From: Streptomyces bathyalis
GTDB taxonomy: Bacteria > Actinomycetota > Actinomycetes > Streptomycetales > Streptomycetaceae
DNA length: 64,000 bases
Reading direction: 5' to 3'
Assembly (NCBI RefSeq): GCF_015910445.1
Contig: NZ_CP048882.1
Span: forward strand, 2,790,001-2,854,000
A program made the translations under genes and the position numbers. The stretch's first letter is position 1, and every line of letters starts with the position of its first letter. This document shows positions 19,447 to 29,378 of the stretch, piece by piece. Below the pieces are notes generated by a model. It was not told the origin of the DNA, did not search any database, and saw nothing but the letters and a program-made list of their open reading frames with translations.

Positions 19447-20007
19447 TCAGTTCTCCTTGAACGGGAAGCCGAGGTGACGGAGAAGGGCGCGCCCTTCGTC
19501 GTCGGTGGTCGCCGTGGTGACCACGGTGATGTCCATGCCCCGGACCCGGTCGATCTTGTCCTGGTCGATCTCGTGGAACATGACCTGCTCCGTGAGACCG
19601 AAGGTGTAGTTGCCCCTCCCGTCGAACTGCTTCTGCGACAGGCCGCGGAAGTCGCGGATGCGCGGCAGTGCGAGGGACAGCAGGCGGTCCAGGAACTCCC
19701 ACATCCGGTCGCCGCGCAGCGTCACGTGCGCGCCGATCGGCATGCCCTCGCGCAGCTTGAACTGCGCGATGGACTTGCGGGCCTTGGTCACCGCCGGCTT
19801 CTGGCCGGTGATCGTGGTGAGGTCCCGGATGGCACCGTCCATCAACTTGGAGTCGCGGGCGGCGTCGCCCACACCCATGTTGACCACGATCTTGGTGAGA
19901 CCGGGCACCTGCATGACGTTCTCGTACTTGAACTCGTCGTGCAGCTTGCCCTTGATCTCGGAGCGGTAGCGCTGCTTGAGGCGCGGTGCTTCAGTGGTGG
20001 CAGTCAT
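19447..20007 (-). CDS. rplE: 50S ribosomal protein L5
   Basis: 186 residues; 5S rRNA binder that touches the P-site tRNA. Blocks: [50 protein letters not shown] and [14 protein letters not shown]. Its ATG shares a base with the rplX stop. Confidence 0.98.
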   Translation of the reverse strand: MTATTEAPRLKQRYRSEIKGKLHDEFKYENVMQVPGLTKIVVNMGVGDAARDSKLMDGAIRDLTTITGQKPAVTKARKSIAQFKLREGMPIGAHVTLRGDRMWEFLDRLLSLALPRIRDFRGLSQKQFDGRGNYTFGLTEQVMFHEIDQDKIDRVRGMDITVVTTATTDDEGRALLRHLGFPFKEN

Positions 20008-20330
20008 CAGATGTCCTCACCGGTCCGCTTGGCAACGCGGATCTTGTTGCCGTCGTCATCGAAGCGGTATCCGACACGGGTGACGACCTTCTTGCCGTCC
20101 TTCTCCACCACGAGCTGCACGTTGCTCACGTGGACCGGAGCCTCGGTCGTCACGATGCCGCCCGTCTTCGAACCACGAGCGGTCTGGCCGGCCTTGGTGT
20201 GCTTCTTGACCCGGTTGACACCCTCGACCAGGACGCGGTCCTCGCGGGGGTAGGCCACGATGACCTTGCCCTGCTTGCCCTTGTCCTTGCCGGTGATGAC
20301 CTGGACCAGGTCACCCTTCTTGATCTTCAT
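20007..20330 (-). CDS. rplX: 50S ribosomal protein L24
   Basis: 107 residues with a KOW motif ([20 protein letters not shown]). The ATG at 20330 is preferred: GGAGG lies 10 nt upstream, and the family N-terminus is MKIKKGD. A GTG at 20336 overlapping the rplN stop (GTGA) is only 4 nt from GGAGG. Confidence 0.96.
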   Translation of the reverse strand: MKIKKGDLVQVITGKDKGKQGKVIVAYPREDRVLVEGVNRVKKHTKAGQTARGSKTGGIVTTEAPVHVSNVQLVVEKDGKKVVTRVGYRFDDDGNKIRVAKRTGEDI

Positions 20331-20332
20331 CG

Positions 20333-20701
20333 TCACAGCACCTCCGGCGCGAGCGAGATGATCTTCATGAACTTCTTCTCGCGCAGCTCCCGGCCCACGG
20401 GGCCGAAGATGCGGGTGCCGCGGGGGTCGCCGTCGTTCTTGAGGATGACCGCGGCGTTCTCGTCGAAGCGGATGTACGAGCCGTCGGGCCGGCGGCGCTC
20501 CTTGACGGTGCGCACGATGACGGCCTTGACGATGTCGCCCTTCTTCACGTTCCCGCCCGGGATCGCGTCCTTGACGGTAGCGACGATGACGTCACCGACG
20601 CCCGCGTAGCGCCGGCCCGAGCCGCCGAGCACACGGATGGTGAGGATTTCCTTCGCACCCGTGTTGTCGGCGACGCGCAGCCGGGACTCCTGCTGGATCA
20701 C
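20333..20701 (-). CDS. rplN: 50S ribosomal protein L14
   Basis: 122 residues from GTG 20701 (read as [18 protein letters not shown]). Contacts 16S rRNA across the subunit interface. Conserved [24 protein letters not shown]. The 129-bp gap upstream contains a tight hairpin at 20719-20735 (CTGCCGG, TTC loop, CCGGCAG) and no gene. Confidence 0.98.
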   Translation of the reverse strand: MIQQESRLRVADNTGAKEILTIRVLGGSGRRYAGVGDVIVATVKDAIPGGNVKKGDIVKAVIVRTVKERRRPDGSYIRFDENAAVILKNDGDPRGTRIFGPVGRELREKKFMKIISLAPEVL

Positions 20702-20830
20702 GTCTATCTCCTGATCGTCTGCCGGTTCCCGGCAGGGTCACACCCGCGCGGGGCGTGCCCTGCCGAGCCTGGCGGAACTGTCCTGGGGGTCCCCAGGCTG
20801 ATTGCCAAGCCAATTCCGTTCCGGAACTGC

Positions 20831-21115
20831 TTACTTCGCCTTCTCAAGGACCTCGACGACGCGCCAGCGCTTGGTCGCGGACAGCGGCCGGGTCTCCATG
20901 AGGAGTACGCGGTCACCGACCCCGGCGGCGTTCTGCTCGTCGTGTGCCTTGAGCTTGTTGGTACGGCGGATGACCTTGCCGTACAGCGCGTGCTTGACGC
21001 GGTCCTCGACGGCGACGACGACGGTCTTGTCCATCTTGTCGCTGACGACCAGACCCTCGCGGGTCTTGCGGAAACCGCGGTCCTGCGTCTTCTCAGTCAC
21101 ATTCGTCTCGCTCAT
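20831..21115 (-). CDS. rpsQ: 30S ribosomal protein S17
   Basis: 94 residues; OB-fold 16S rRNA binder. Core [20 protein letters not shown] and the C-terminal [16 protein letters not shown]. Overlaps the rpmC stop by one base. Confidence 0.97.
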   Translation of the reverse strand: MSETNVTEKTQDRGFRKTREGLVVSDKMDKTVVVAVEDRVKHALYGKVIRRTNKLKAHDEQNAAGVGDRVLLMETRPLSATKRWRVVEVLEKAK

Positions 21116-21339
21116 CAGGCGCTCTCCACCGTCTCGATGCCCAGCTCACGCTCACGCATCAGGGTGTAGATCCGGGCGATGTCCTTGCGGACGGCCTTCA
21201 GCCGACCGTGGTTCTCCAACTGCCCGGTCGCCGCCTGGAAGCGGAGGTTGAACAGCTCTTCCTTGGACTCGCGAAGCTTTCCGAGAAGCTCCTCGTCGCC
21301 CAGCTCACGCAGCTCGGAGGCCTTCGTCCCGGCCGCCAT
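21115..21339 (-). CDS. rpmC: 50S ribosomal protein L29
   Basis: 74 residues, a helical hairpin at the exit tunnel: [20 protein letters not shown] and [24 protein letters not shown] 21339 overlaps the rplP stop by one base; a GTG one codon upstream is possible. Confidence 0.97.
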   Translation of the reverse strand: MAAGTKASELRELGDEELLGKLRESKEELFNLRFQAATGQLENHGRLKAVRKDIARIYTLMRERELGIETVESA

Positions 21340-21758
21340 CACGACTCACCTGCCTCGCGCCGAACGATCCGGCACTTCATCGGAAGCTTGTGGGCGGCGC
21401 GGGTGAGCGCCTCCTTGGCAATCTTCTCGTTCGGGTAGGACAGCTCGAACATCACGCGCCCCGGCTTGACGTTCGCGACCCACCACTCCGGAGAACCCTT
21501 ACCGGAACCCATGCGGGTCTCGGCGGGCTTCTTCGTCAGCGGGCGGTCCGGGTAGATGTTGATCCAGACCTTGCCGCCACGCTTGATGTGACGAGTCATG
21601 GAGATACGAGCTGCCTCGATCTGCCTGTTCGTCACGTACGCGGCAGTGACGGCCTGGATGCCGTACTCACCGAACGAGACTTCGGTGCCACCCTTGGCCA
21701 TGCCCGTGCGCTTCGGGTGGTGCTGCTTACGGTGCTTGACCCTGCGCGGGATAAGCAT
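21339..21758 (-). CDS. rplP: 50S ribosomal protein L16
   Basis: 139 residues; binds near the A site. Starts [19 protein letters not shown]; conserved [17 protein letters not shown] and [19 protein letters not shown]. 4 nt after rpsC. Confidence 0.98.
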   Translation of the reverse strand: MLIPRRVKHRKQHHPKRTGMAKGGTEVSFGEYGIQAVTAAYVTNRQIEAARISMTRHIKRGGKVWINIYPDRPLTKKPAETRMGSGKGSPEWWVANVKPGRVMFELSYPNEKIAKEALTRAAHKLPMKCRIVRREAGES

Positions 21759-21762
21759 GGCG

Positions 21763-22602
21763 TCAGCCCTCCTTCCCGGCAGCGCCGGGCTCTGCTGCCG
21801 CAGCGGCGGGAGTCACGCTCTCGGCCTTGGGGGCCTCGGCGGAACCGCTCTGCTGCTGCGGCTTGCGGCCGCGGCCTCCGCGCTCGCCACCACGACGGGG
21901 GCGGTCGCTGCCACCACCACCGCGCGACGGGCGGTTGCCCGCACGGGCGGCGGCGTTCTCGGCGCGGACCTCGGCGATGTTCTTGACGTCACCCTTGTAG
22001 ATCCAGACCTTCACGCCGATGCGGCCGAAGGTGGTCCTGGCCTCGAAGAAGCCGTAGTCGACGTTCGCGCGGAGCGTGTGCAGGGGCACGCGGCCCTCGC
22101 GGTAGAACTCCGAGCGGGACATCTCGGCGCCGCCGAGGCGGCCACCGCACTGGATCTTGATGCCCTTCGCGCCGGCCTTCATCGTCGTCTGCATGCTCTT
22201 GCGCATCGCACGACGGAAGGAGACGCGGGAGGACAGCTGCTCGGCGACGGCCTGGGCCACCAGCTGCGCATCCGTCTCGGGGTTCTTGACCTCGAGGATG
22301 TTGAACTGGATCTGCTTGCCGGTCAGCTTCTCCAGGTTGCCCCGGAGCCTGTCGGCCTCGGCGCCGCGGCGGCCGATGACGATGCCGGGACGTGCGGTGT
22401 GCACGTCGACACGTACGCGGTCACGGGTGCGCTCGATCTCCACCTTGGAGATGCCGGCCCGCTCCATGCCCTGCGTGAGCATCTTGCGGATCGCGACGTC
22501 TTCCTTGATGTAGTCCTTGTAGAGCTTGTCGGCGTACCAACGCGACTTGAAGTCGGTGGTGATGCCGAGGCGGAACCCGTGCGGGTTTACCTTCTGGCCC
22601 AT
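21763..22602 (-). CDS. rpsC: 30S ribosomal protein S3
   Basis: 279 residues. The KH domain ([23 protein letters not shown]) lines the mRNA entry tunnel, and the C-terminal S3 domain follows. A Gly/Arg/Pro/Ala-rich tail of about 70 residues ([20 protein letters not shown]...) is typical of actinobacteria. Overlaps rplV by one base. Confidence 0.98.
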   Translation of the reverse strand: MGQKVNPHGFRLGITTDFKSRWYADKLYKDYIKEDVAIRKMLTQGMERAGISKVEIERTRDRVRVDVHTARPGIVIGRRGAEADRLRGNLEKLTGKQIQFNILEVKNPETDAQLVAQAVAEQLSSRVSFRRAMRKSMQTTMKAGAKGIKIQCGGRLGGAEMSRSEFYREGRVPLHTLRANVDYGFFEARTTFGRIGVKVWIYKGDVKNIAEVRAENAAARAGNRPSRGGGGSDRPRRGGERGGRGRKPQQQSGSAEAPKAESVTPAAAAAEPGAAGKEG

Positions 22603-22949
22603 TACCGGGTTCCTTCCTTGCTGCTCACGACCACAGTGATGTGGCTCGTCCGCTTGCGGATCCGGTAGGCGCGGCCCTGGGCGCGCGGACGGAAACGCTT
22701 CAGGGTCGGGCCCTCGTCGACGTACGCCTCGGAGATGAAGAGGCTGTCGGCGTCGGTGTGGTCGTAGTTGTGTGCGGCATTGGCGATGGCGCTGTCCAGC
22801 ACCTTGCCCACCGGCACGCTCGCGGCCTGCGGTGCGAAGCGCAGGACCGCCTGAGCCTCCGTGGCAGGCAAGCCACGGACAAGGTCCACCACCCGGCGGG
22901 CCTTCATGGGCGTTACGCGCACATAGCGCGCGGAGGCCCTGGCTTCCAT
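22602..22949 (-). CDS. rplV: 50S ribosomal protein L22
   Basis: 115 residues; lines the exit tunnel at the macrolide-sensitive constriction. The start at ATG 22949 ([20 protein letters not shown]) has AAGGGA upstream and matches the family; an in-frame ATG at 22973 would add eight residues. The tunnel loop [18 protein letters not shown] is normal. Confidence 0.97.
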   Translation of the reverse strand: MEARASARYVRVTPMKARRVVDLVRGLPATEAQAVLRFAPQAASVPVGKVLDSAIANAAHNYDHTDADSLFISEAYVDEGPTLKRFRPRAQGRAYRIRKRTSHITVVVSSKEGTR

Positions 22950-22992
22950 GGTTGTCCCTTCGGTGTCAGTCATAGGTCTTCACACCCCGCCA

Positions 22993-23274
22993 TCAGCGAC
23001 GACGCGACTTGCGGTCGTCCTTGACGTGGCCGCGGAAGGTGCGGGTCGGCGCGAACTCGCCGAGCTTGTGGCCGACCATCGACTCGGTGACGAACACCGG
23101 GACGTGCTTGCGGCCGTCGTGCACCGCGATCGTGTGGCCGAGCATGGCCGGGACGATCATCGAGCGGCGGGACCAGGTCTTGATGACGTTCTTGGAGCCT
23201 GCCTCGTTCTGTGCGTCCACCTTCTTGGTCAGGTGGTCGTCGACGAAGGGCCCCTTCTTGAGACTGCGCGGCAT
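22993..23274 (-). CDS. rpsS: 30S ribosomal protein S19
   Basis: 93 residues: [20 protein letters not shown] to DRKSRRR. It forms a complex with S13 at the head of the 30S. The [15 protein letters not shown] signature is complete. Confidence 0.98.
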   Translation of the reverse strand: MPRSLKKGPFVDDHLTKKVDAQNEAGSKNVIKTWSRRSMIVPAMLGHTIAVHDGRKHVPVFVTESMVGHKLGEFAPTRTFRGHVKDDRKSRRR

Positions 23275-23286
23275 CTAACCCGCCTC

Positions 23287-24123
23287 CTAGCGCTTCTTGT
23301 TCGTCTTGCGGCGGCGGACGATGTACTTGTTGCTGGCCTTCTTCGGCGAGCGCGTACGGCCCTCCTTCTGGCCCCACGGCGAAACCGGGTGGCGGCCACC
23401 GGAGGTACGGCCCTCACCACCACCGTGCGGGTGGTCGATCGGGTTCATGACCACACCGCGGACGGTCGGGCGGACGCCCTTCCAGCGCATACGGCCGGCC
23501 TTGCCCCAGTTGATGTTCGACTGCTCGGCGTTGCCGACCTCGCCGACGGTGGCGCGGCAGCGGACGTCGACCAGGCGGATCTCGCCGGACGGCATGCGCA
23601 GGTGGGCCATGCGGCCCTCCTTCGCCAGCAGCTGCACGGACGCACCGGCGGACCGGGCGAACTTCGCGCCGCCGCCGGGCCGCAGCTCGATGGCGTGGAT
23701 CGTCGTACCGACCGGGATGTTGCGCAGCGCCAGGTTGTTGCCCGGCTTGATGTCGGCCCCAGGACCGTTCTCCACGCGGCTGCCCTGCGACAGGCCCGCC
23801 GGCGCGAGGATGTAGCGCTTCTCGCCGTCGGCGTAGTGCAGCAGCGCGATGCGCGCGGTGCGGTTCGGGTCGTACTCGATGTGCGCGACCTTGGCCGGCA
23901 CGCCGTCCTTGTCGTGACGACGGAAGTCGATCACTCGGTAGGCGCGCTTGTGGCCACCGCCCTGGTGGCGAGCGGTCACACGACCGGCGTTGTTACGGCC
24001 GCCCTTGCTGTGCAGGGGGCGGACCAGTGACTTCTCCGGCGTGGACCGCGTGATCTCGACGAAGTCGGCGACACTGGCGCCACGACGGCCCGGAGTCGTC
24101 GGCTTGTACTTGCGGATACCCAT
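23287..24123 (-). CDS. rplB: 50S ribosomal protein L2
   Basis: 278 residues; required for subunit joining and the peptidyl-transferase region. The conserved loop [20 protein letters not shown] contains the histidine implicated in catalysis. Basic C-terminus [13 protein letters not shown]. Full length. Confidence 0.98.
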   Translation of the reverse strand: MGIRKYKPTTPGRRGASVADFVEITRSTPEKSLVRPLHSKGGRNNAGRVTARHQGGGHKRAYRVIDFRRHDKDGVPAKVAHIEYDPNRTARIALLHYADGEKRYILAPAGLSQGSRVENGPGADIKPGNNLALRNIPVGTTIHAIELRPGGGAKFARSAGASVQLLAKEGRMAHLRMPSGEIRLVDVRCRATVGEVGNAEQSNINWGKAGRMRWKGVRPTVRGVVMNPIDHPHGGGEGRTSGGRHPVSPWGQKEGRTRSPKKASNKYIVRRRKTNKKR

Positions 24124-24162
24124 TTCTCAGTCCTCGTCCGATATCGGACGGTCCTGTCTCCG

Positions 24163-24489
24163 TCAGGAGACCGGGCCGCCGAAGATGTCGATGCGGTCGC
24201 CCTCGACCAGGGTCACGATGGCGCGCTTGGTGTCGGCGCGCTTCCCGTAACCGGTGCGGGTGCGCTTGCGCTTGCCCTGCCGGTTGAGCGTGTTGACCCC
24301 GCTGACCTTGACCGAGAAGACCGCCTCGACGGCCTGCTTGATCTGGGTCTTGTTGGCGCGCGGGTCGACGATGAAGGTGTACTTGTTCTCGTCCAGCAGC
24401 GCGTAGCTCTTCTCCGAGACCACGGGCTTGATCAAGATGTCACGGGGGTCCGTGAACGTCTTGCTGGTGGCGGCTGTTGCCTCACTCAT
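24163..24489 (-). CDS. rplW: 50S ribosomal protein L23
   Basis: 108 residues; docking site at the tunnel exit for trigger factor and SRP. Blocks: [41 protein letters not shown] and [16 protein letters not shown]. Start shares one base with the rplD stop. Confidence 0.97.
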   Translation of the reverse strand: MSEATAATSKTFTDPRDILIKPVVSEKSYALLDENKYTFIVDPRANKTQIKQAVEAVFSVKVSGVNTLNRQGKRKRTRTGYGKRADTKRAIVTLVEGDRIDIFGGPVS

Positions 24490-25148
24490 CAGGCCTTGCT
24501 CCCTTCGGCCTCGGTCGCGTCGGCCTTCTTCGGGCCGGCCACGAAGGTCTCGAAGGCGGCCTTGGTGAAGACCACGTCGTCGGAGACCAGCACGTCGTAC
24601 GTGTTCAGCTGACCCGGCTCCAGGATGTGCACCTGGGGCAGGTTGCGAGCCGACAGCCAGGCGTGCTCGTCGCTGCGCTCGGCGACCAGCAGCACGTGCT
24701 TGCGCTCGCTGACCTTGCCCAGCAGCGTCTTCGCGGCCTTCGTCGAGATCTCGTTCTCGACGACGCCGGAGACGACATGCACACGGCCGTGGCGGGCGCG
24801 GTCCGAGAGGGCACCGCGCAGGGCGGCGGCCTTCATCTTCTTCGGCGTCCGCTGCGAGTAGTCACGCGGCACGGGACCGTGCACGACGCCACCGCCCGCG
24901 AACTGCGGAGCGCGGGTCGAGCCCTGACGGGCGCGGCCGGTGCCCTTCTGGCGGTACGGCTTCTTGCCGCCGCCGCGGACCTCGCCGCGCGTCTTGGTCT
25001 TGTGCGTGCCCTGGCGGGCAGCGGCCAGCTGGGCGACGACGACCTGGTGGATCAGCGGAACGCTGACCCGCGCGTCGAAGATCTCCGAGGGGAGCTCGAC
25101 GGTGCCGTCCTTCTTGCCTGCCGGCGAAAGGATGTCAACGGTAGTCAT
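24489..25148 (-). CDS. rplD: 50S ribosomal protein L4
   Basis: 219 residues. The extended loop that reaches the exit tunnel ([23 protein letters not shown]) is normal, so no macrolide-resistance-like change is seen. In enterobacteria L4 represses the S10 operon. Confidence 0.97.
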   Translation of the reverse strand: MTTVDILSPAGKKDGTVELPSEIFDARVSVPLIHQVVVAQLAAARQGTHKTKTRGEVRGGGKKPYRQKGTGRARQGSTRAPQFAGGGVVHGPVPRDYSQRTPKKMKAAALRGALSDRARHGRVHVVSGVVENEISTKAAKTLLGKVSERKHVLLVAERSDEHAWLSARNLPQVHILEPGQLNTYDVLVSDDVVFTKAAFETFVAGPKKADATEAEGSKA

Positions 25149-25157
25149 GGTTTAACC

Positions 25158-25802
25158 TCAGGCCCCCTTGGCCGCGGTGCGGACCAGGACGAGGCCGCCG
25201 TTCGGACCCGGGACCGCGCCCTTGATGAGCAGCAGGCCCTTCTCCGCGTCAACGGCATGGACGGTCAGGTTCTGGGTGGTGACCCGCTCATTGCCCATGC
25301 GGCCGGGCATGCGCGTGCCCTTGAAGACACGGCCGGGCGTGGCGCAGCCGCCGATGGCACCGGGCTTGCGGTGGATGCGGTGCGCACCGTGCGAGGCCTT
25401 GCCGCCGCGGAAACCGTGGCGCTTCATGCCGCCGGCGAAGCCCTTGCCCTTGGACTTGCCCGTCACGTCCACCTTGCCGCCGGCCTCGAAGGTGTCGGCG
25501 TTGATCTCCTGGCCGGGCGAGTACTCACCGGCGTCGGAGGTACGCAGCTCGACGAGGTGACGGCGGGGAGTGACGTCCGCCTTGGCGAAGTGGCCCTTGA
25601 GGGGCTTGTTCACCTTGCGCGGGTCGATCTCGCCGAAGGCGATCTGAACGGCTTCGTAGCCGTCCTTGTCTGCTGTGCGGACCTGGGTCACGACATTGGG
25701 CCCGGCCTTGACGACGGTCACGGGAACGACGCGGTTCTTGTCGTCCCAGACCTGGGTCATGCCGAGCTTCTCGCCCAGGACACCCTTGATCTGCTTAGCC
25801 AT
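25158..25802 (-). CDS. rplC: 50S ribosomal protein L3
   Basis: 214 residues; reaches to the peptidyl-transferase centre. Conserved [39 protein letters not shown] and [13 protein letters not shown]. 13 nt after rpsJ. Confidence 0.98.
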   Translation of the reverse strand: MAKQIKGVLGEKLGMTQVWDDKNRVVPVTVVKAGPNVVTQVRTADKDGYEAVQIAFGEIDPRKVNKPLKGHFAKADVTPRRHLVELRTSDAGEYSPGQEINADTFEAGGKVDVTGKSKGKGFAGGMKRHGFRGGKASHGAHRIHRKPGAIGGCATPGRVFKGTRMPGRMGNERVTTQNLTVHAVDAEKGLLLIKGAVPGPNGGLVLVRTAAKGA

Positions 25803-25815
25803 CTTCCCGCACCCC

Positions 25816-26124
25816 TCAGAGCTTGATCTCGATGTCGACGCCGGCCGGAAGGTCCAGGCGCATCAGCGAGTCAACGGTCTTGGGCGTCGGGTCGAGGATG
25901 TCGATCAGTCGCTTGTGGGTGCGCATCTCGAAGTGCTCGCGCGCGTCCTTGTACTTGTGCGGCGACTTGATGACGCAGTACACGTTCTTCTCTGTGGGCA
26001 GCGGCACCGGGCCCGCGACCGACGCTCCAGTACGGGTCACCGTCTCGACGATCTTCTTCGCCGAGTTGTCGATGACCTCGTGGTCGTAGGCCTTGAGCCG
26101 GATGCGGATCTTCTGTCCCGCCAT
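25816..26124 (-). CDS. rpsJ: 30S ribosomal protein S10 / NusE
   Basis: 102 residues from ATG 26124 ([20 protein letters not shown]). Also the NusE component of antitermination, contacting the NusG KOW domain. First gene of the S10 operon, which runs without a clear break to rplP. Confidence 0.98.
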   Translation of the reverse strand: MAGQKIRIRLKAYDHEVIDNSAKKIVETVTRTGASVAGPVPLPTEKNVYCVIKSPHKYKDAREHFEMRTHKRLIDILDPTPKTVDSLMRLDLPAGVDIEIKL

Positions 26125-26530
26125 GGCTACTTCGTAGTCCTGTCTCTCGTAAACGCTCTGGAACCCATGGGTGCCGTCCTCCTCGACTTCCGACCCACGC
26201 GGTCGGGCGTGTCGCATCCCTTCCCGCAATGAACCGCGGAGGTTTCTCTCAAGAGAAAGGATTGGGGGTACGGACCCACCGGGCGCCTGGCTGGAAGCCC
26301 CTCCTGCACTTCCCGGAAGATTCCCGTACTTCCGCTCCTGATAAGGGGCGACGAATACTCTGGGACTCGCTTCCGGTCCTCCCGGCGGGAGGCGCACAGC
26401 ATCGGCACTCAACCGAGCAACCTGGACAGTGTGCCACATGGCGTTTGGCGCACGCCAATCGGGATGATTGCCTGCCGCTGCGGGCTCGGAGCGCTCACCT
26501 GCCCGGCAGGCTGCCCGCCGGGGGACGTCC
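26125..26530 (-). promoter_or_regulatory. S10-operon upstream region
   Basis: 406 bp with no credible gene between rpsJ and the aminotransferase stop. A 16-bp palindrome-like element TTTCTCT-CA-AGAGAAA lies at 26243-26258, about 120 bp upstream of rpsJ. It is strikingly AT-rich for this genome and may be an operator or leader hairpin. A GC stem at 26502-26522 (CCCGGC / GCCGGG) may terminate the upstream aminotransferase gene. I cannot fix a -35/-10. Confidence 0.45.
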
Positions 26531-27727
26531 TCAATCGTGCGCTGAATTCAGCACTTCGAGTGCCCGGTCGATGTGCTCGCACGTGTTGAAGAGGTGTGGC
26601 GAGAGCCTGATGTTGCCCTCGCGCACTGCGACGTGCACGTTCGCGGCCGTCAACGCGGCGGCAGCGATCTCCACCGAGCCGCGGCTCCTGGCGAGGACCA
26701 CGAGGTTGGAGCGCTCCTCCGGCGTCTGCGGGCCGACAACCTCGTAGAGGTCCCGGTCCACGCCGTCCAGCAGTTGCTGCACCAGTCGCTGCCCGTGGGC
26801 GTGGATGCCGTGCACGCCGAAGCCGCCGAGCAGTTCGACGGAGCTCGTCCAGGCGGCGGTGTCGAGGAAGTCGGCCGGGCAGAAGACGTCCAGGGCACGG
26901 ACGCCCAGGTCCTCGATCGTGTACGTACGCATGTGTTCCAGCCCGCGGCCGCGCTGCTGGGCGAGCCAGTAGACCCTGCGGGGGTCGAGCAGCTCGGTCA
27001 GGGCGGGATCGAGCCAGGCGAAGCCGGTGCCGTACGGGCCGCACATCCACTTGTAGCCGCACGAGGCGAGCGCGTCGACGGGAGTGCCGGCGACGTCGAC
27101 GGGCCTGGCACCGACCGCCTGCGAACCGTTCACCACGAGCAGCGCTCCCGCCGCGTGGCAGATCTCACCCAGCGCACGCAGATCGGCAGCGGCACCGGTG
27201 AAGGAGTCGACCCAGGTGACCGCCATGACGCGGGTCCGAGCCGTGAGGGCCTGCCGCACCCGCTCGGGATCGAGCCTCCCGTCCGGGCCGCGTCGCACGA
27301 ACCGGACGCTCACTCCGCGCTGCCGCTGCGCCAGCCAGGGCAGCACGGTGGCCGGATAGTCCCCCTCGACGCAGAGCACCTCGTCGCCGTCCCGCCACGG
27401 GAGCCCGTACGCGACGAGGTTCATCCCGTGGGACGTGCTGTCGCCCAGAACGATCTCGTCGGGGCGGCCTCCGACGAACTCCGCGAGCAGCGCCCGCAGT
27501 CTCTCGGGGCGCTCGGTGAACGCTGCGTCCGGGATGAGATGCGGGGTCGCCTTCTCCCGAGCCGCCTCGACTGCCGCGTGCACGGCGGCTTCCGGCATCG
27601 GGCCCTGGTGTGCGGTGTTCAGCCAGACATGACCCGCCTGGTCGCTGAAGTACCGGGCGTAGTCCGGCTGTTGAGCGGCCACGCCGGACTCGTCGGGCGC
27701 CACGGCCGTGCTCGGGTCGTCCGCCAC
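26531..27727 (-). CDS. Class V aminotransferase-fold PLP enzyme (CsdA/isopenicillin-N-epimerase-like)
   Basis: 398 residues. The PLP lysine is Lys226 in [15 protein letters not shown]. The fold markers [20 protein letters not shown] and [17 protein letters not shown] are present. At the position that normally holds the Asp facing the PLP ring nitrogen (D-x-x-Q-x-x-G), this protein has Asn200 ([10 protein letters not shown]). The enzyme could be an epimerase, lyase or amino-acid transferase; the substrate is not evident. It starts 10 nt after the MarR gene, so the two form an operon, and the regulator probably controls it. Confidence 0.8.
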   Translation of the reverse strand: MADDPSTAVAPDESGVAAQQPDYARYFSDQAGHVWLNTAHQGPMPEAAVHAAVEAAREKATPHLIPDAAFTERPERLRALLAEFVGGRPDEIVLGDSTSHGMNLVAYGLPWRDGDEVLCVEGDYPATVLPWLAQRQRGVSVRFVRRGPDGRLDPERVRQALTARTRVMAVTWVDSFTGAAADLRALGEICHAAGALLVVNGSQAVGARPVDVAGTPVDALASCGYKWMCGPYGTGFAWLDPALTELLDPRRVYWLAQQRGRGLEHMRTYTIEDLGVRALDVFCPADFLDTAAWTSSVELLGGFGVHGIHAHGQRLVQQLLDGVDRDLYEVVGPQTPEERSNLVVLARSRGSVEIAAAALTAANVHVAVREGNIRLSPHLFNTCEHIDRALEVLNSAHD

Positions 27728-27737
27728 CAGCCCCTCC

Positions 27738-28253
27738 TCAACCGCCGGCCGCGACGGAGACGACGCAGTCGTCGCCCCGGCACACGGCGTGCTCGCAGAG
27801 CCGGCAGATCCGGCGGGCCGACGTCCGGTCTCCGGGAAGGTGCGGGAGGACGGCCCGAAGAGCGCGCTCCAGGCTTCCGGTCTCCTCCGGCGAGAGCCGT
27901 CCGACGACGCCCTCCAGTGCCTCCCGTCGCGCCCGGAGCATCCGGCGGCCCGCGTCCTCGCCTGCCTCGGTCAGCCGGAGTCCGCGCGTACGGCCGTCCG
28001 GGCCCGGCCCGCGCAGCAGCAGCCCCGAGTCGACGAGGCGTCCCACGACCCGCACGCAGCCCGAGTGCGTCATGGCGAGAGTCGCGGCCAGGTCCGACAC
28101 GGACTGGCCGGGCCGCGCCCGCACGGTGAGCACCGCGGCGACGCCCGCGGGGTCGAGCCCGGACTCCTCCCGGAGCGAGTGGTCCAGCAGGTCTCCGAGG
28201 CCGACGGCCAGGGCGCCGAGCCAGTTCGCCGTCAGTTCCTTCGTCGGTGCCAT
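27738..28253 (-). CDS. MarR-family regulator with a C-terminal cysteine cluster
   Basis: 171 residues from ATG 28253; an in-frame ATG at 28277 adds eight residues (MCLCHTSS). Winged-helix region: LAATLAMTHSGCVRVVGRLVDSGLL, then the wing DGRTRGLRLTEAG. The C-terminus carries Cys150, Cys153, Cys158 and Cys163 (C-x2-C-x4-C-x4-C), a likely zinc or iron-sulfur site that could sense metal or redox state. Located directly upstream of the PLP enzyme. Palindromes overlap its 5' end. Which ligand is sensed is unknown. Confidence 0.8.
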   Translation of the reverse strand: MAPTKELTANWLGALAVGLGDLLDHSLREESGLDPAGVAAVLTVRARPGQSVSDLAATLAMTHSGCVRVVGRLVDSGLLLRGPGPDGRTRGLRLTEAGEDAGRRMLRARREALEGVVGRLSPEETGSLERALRAVLPHLPGDRTSARRICRLCEHAVCRGDDCVVSVAAGG

Positions 28254-28269
28254 CGAGGAAGTGTGACAC

Positions 28270-28295
28270 AGACACATGTCTCCCGCATACGTATG
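28270..28295. promoter_or_regulatory. Candidate operator of the MarR gene
   Basis: Two palindromes side by side: AGACA-CA-TGTCT (28270-28281) and the perfect 10-mer CATACGTATG (28286-28295). They lie at the upstream end of the marR coding region, the usual place for MarR autoregulation. Confidence 0.5.
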
Positions 28296-28364
28296 TGCAC
28301 GGCCGGGATCGGGGCCAGGAGCGGGGCCGACGGGTAGCCGTACGCTGCGGTGCCCCGGCGTCGT

Positions 28365-29309
28365 CTAGACGGGCTCGGCCGTCCGGAACGTGCGCCTGTA
28401 CGCGAGCGGCGAGACGCCGATGGCCGCCTGAAGATGCTGCCGGAGCGAGGCCGCCGTCGCGAAACCCACCCGGGAGGCCACTTGGTCCACGGACAGTTCA
28501 CTGCTCTCCAGCAGATGGCGCGCCCTGGCCACGCGCTGCTGGATGACCCATCGGCCGGGGCTCATTCCCACCTCCTCGCGGAATCTGCGGGCGAAGGTGC
28601 GACCGCTCATCCTCGCGTGCCCCGCCAAGTCGCTCATCGTCAGCGGCAGATGGAGCCGCTCCAGTGCCCACTGCCTGGTCGCCGACGTGCCCGCATCAGG
28701 GGCGTCCGGAACGGGATGCTCGATGTACTGCGCCTGGCCTCCGTCCCTCCAGGGCGGGACCACACAGCAGCGGGCCACGCGGTTCGCCAGTTCGGCGCCG
28801 TGGTCCTTGCGTACGACGTGCAGGCACACGTCCATGCCGGAGGCGGCACCGGCCGACGTCAGCACATCTCCGTCGTCGACGAACAGCACATCCGCGTCCA
28901 GCTCCACGGCCGGGAAGAGACGGCGGAAGTCATCGGCCAGCGCCCAGTGCGTGGCTGCCGGACGGCCGTCGAGCCGGCCCGCGGCGGCCAGCACGAAGGC
29001 TCCCGTGCAGATGGACACGGTGCGAGCACCGGGCGGGATGAGATCGAGCGCTCGGGCGACCGGCTCCGACAGCGGCGCGGTGGCCTGCGACATGTCGAAG
29101 GGAGGGATCACCACCGTGTCAGCCGTCCGGAGCACTTCCGGGCCGTGGCCGACGACGATGCCGAAGTCGGAGTCACTGCGCACCGGGCGCCCGTCGACGC
29201 TGCAGGTGATCACCTCGTAGTGACCACCCGCGGAGCCGAACACCCGGTTGGGGATGCCGAGTTCGAAGGGATAGACGCCGTCGAGGGCCAGTACCACGAC
29301 ACGATGCAT
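28365..29309 (-). CDS. GlxA-type regulator: DJ-1/PfpI domain + AraC helix-turn-helix
   Basis: 314 residues. Residues 1-~190 are a DJ-1/PfpI-like domain with the nucleophile-elbow cysteine Cys101 in SICTGAFVLAAAG; residues ~215-310 hold two AraC-type HTH motifs (MSDLAGHARMSGRTFARRFREE; VDQVASRVGFATAASLRQHL). Such regulators sense small molecules and control divergent metabolic genes. It is divergent from an oxidoreductase gene, with a 69-bp gap containing TGGCA/TGCCA repeats, so it probably regulates that gene. Start ATG 29309. Confidence 0.9.
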   Translation of the reverse strand: MHRVVVLALDGVYPFELGIPNRVFGSAGGHYEVITCSVDGRPVRSDSDFGIVVGHGPEVLRTADTVVIPPFDMSQATAPLSEPVARALDLIPPGARTVSICTGAFVLAAAGRLDGRPAATHWALADDFRRLFPAVELDADVLFVDDGDVLTSAGAASGMDVCLHVVRKDHGAELANRVARCCVVPPWRDGGQAQYIEHPVPDAPDAGTSATRQWALERLHLPLTMSDLAGHARMSGRTFARRFREEVGMSPGRWVIQQRVARARHLLESSELSVDQVASRVGFATAASLRQHLQAAIGVSPLAYRRTFRTAEPV

Positions 29310-29329
29310 GGCATGATCCTATCGAATGC

Positions 29330-29356
29330 TGGCATTCCTGCCATTGCCGGTGGCAG
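29330..29356. promoter_or_regulatory. TGGCA/TGCCA operator-like array
   Basis: In the divergent gap three arms alternate: TGGCA (29330-29334), TGCCA (29339-29343) and TGGCA (29351-29355). The last two form a perfect inverted repeat CTGCCA-N7-TGGCAG (29338-29356). The likeliest ligand is the adjacent AraC-type regulator. Confidence 0.5.
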
Positions 29357-29378
29357 TCGAAGACGACAGCCTTGAGGC

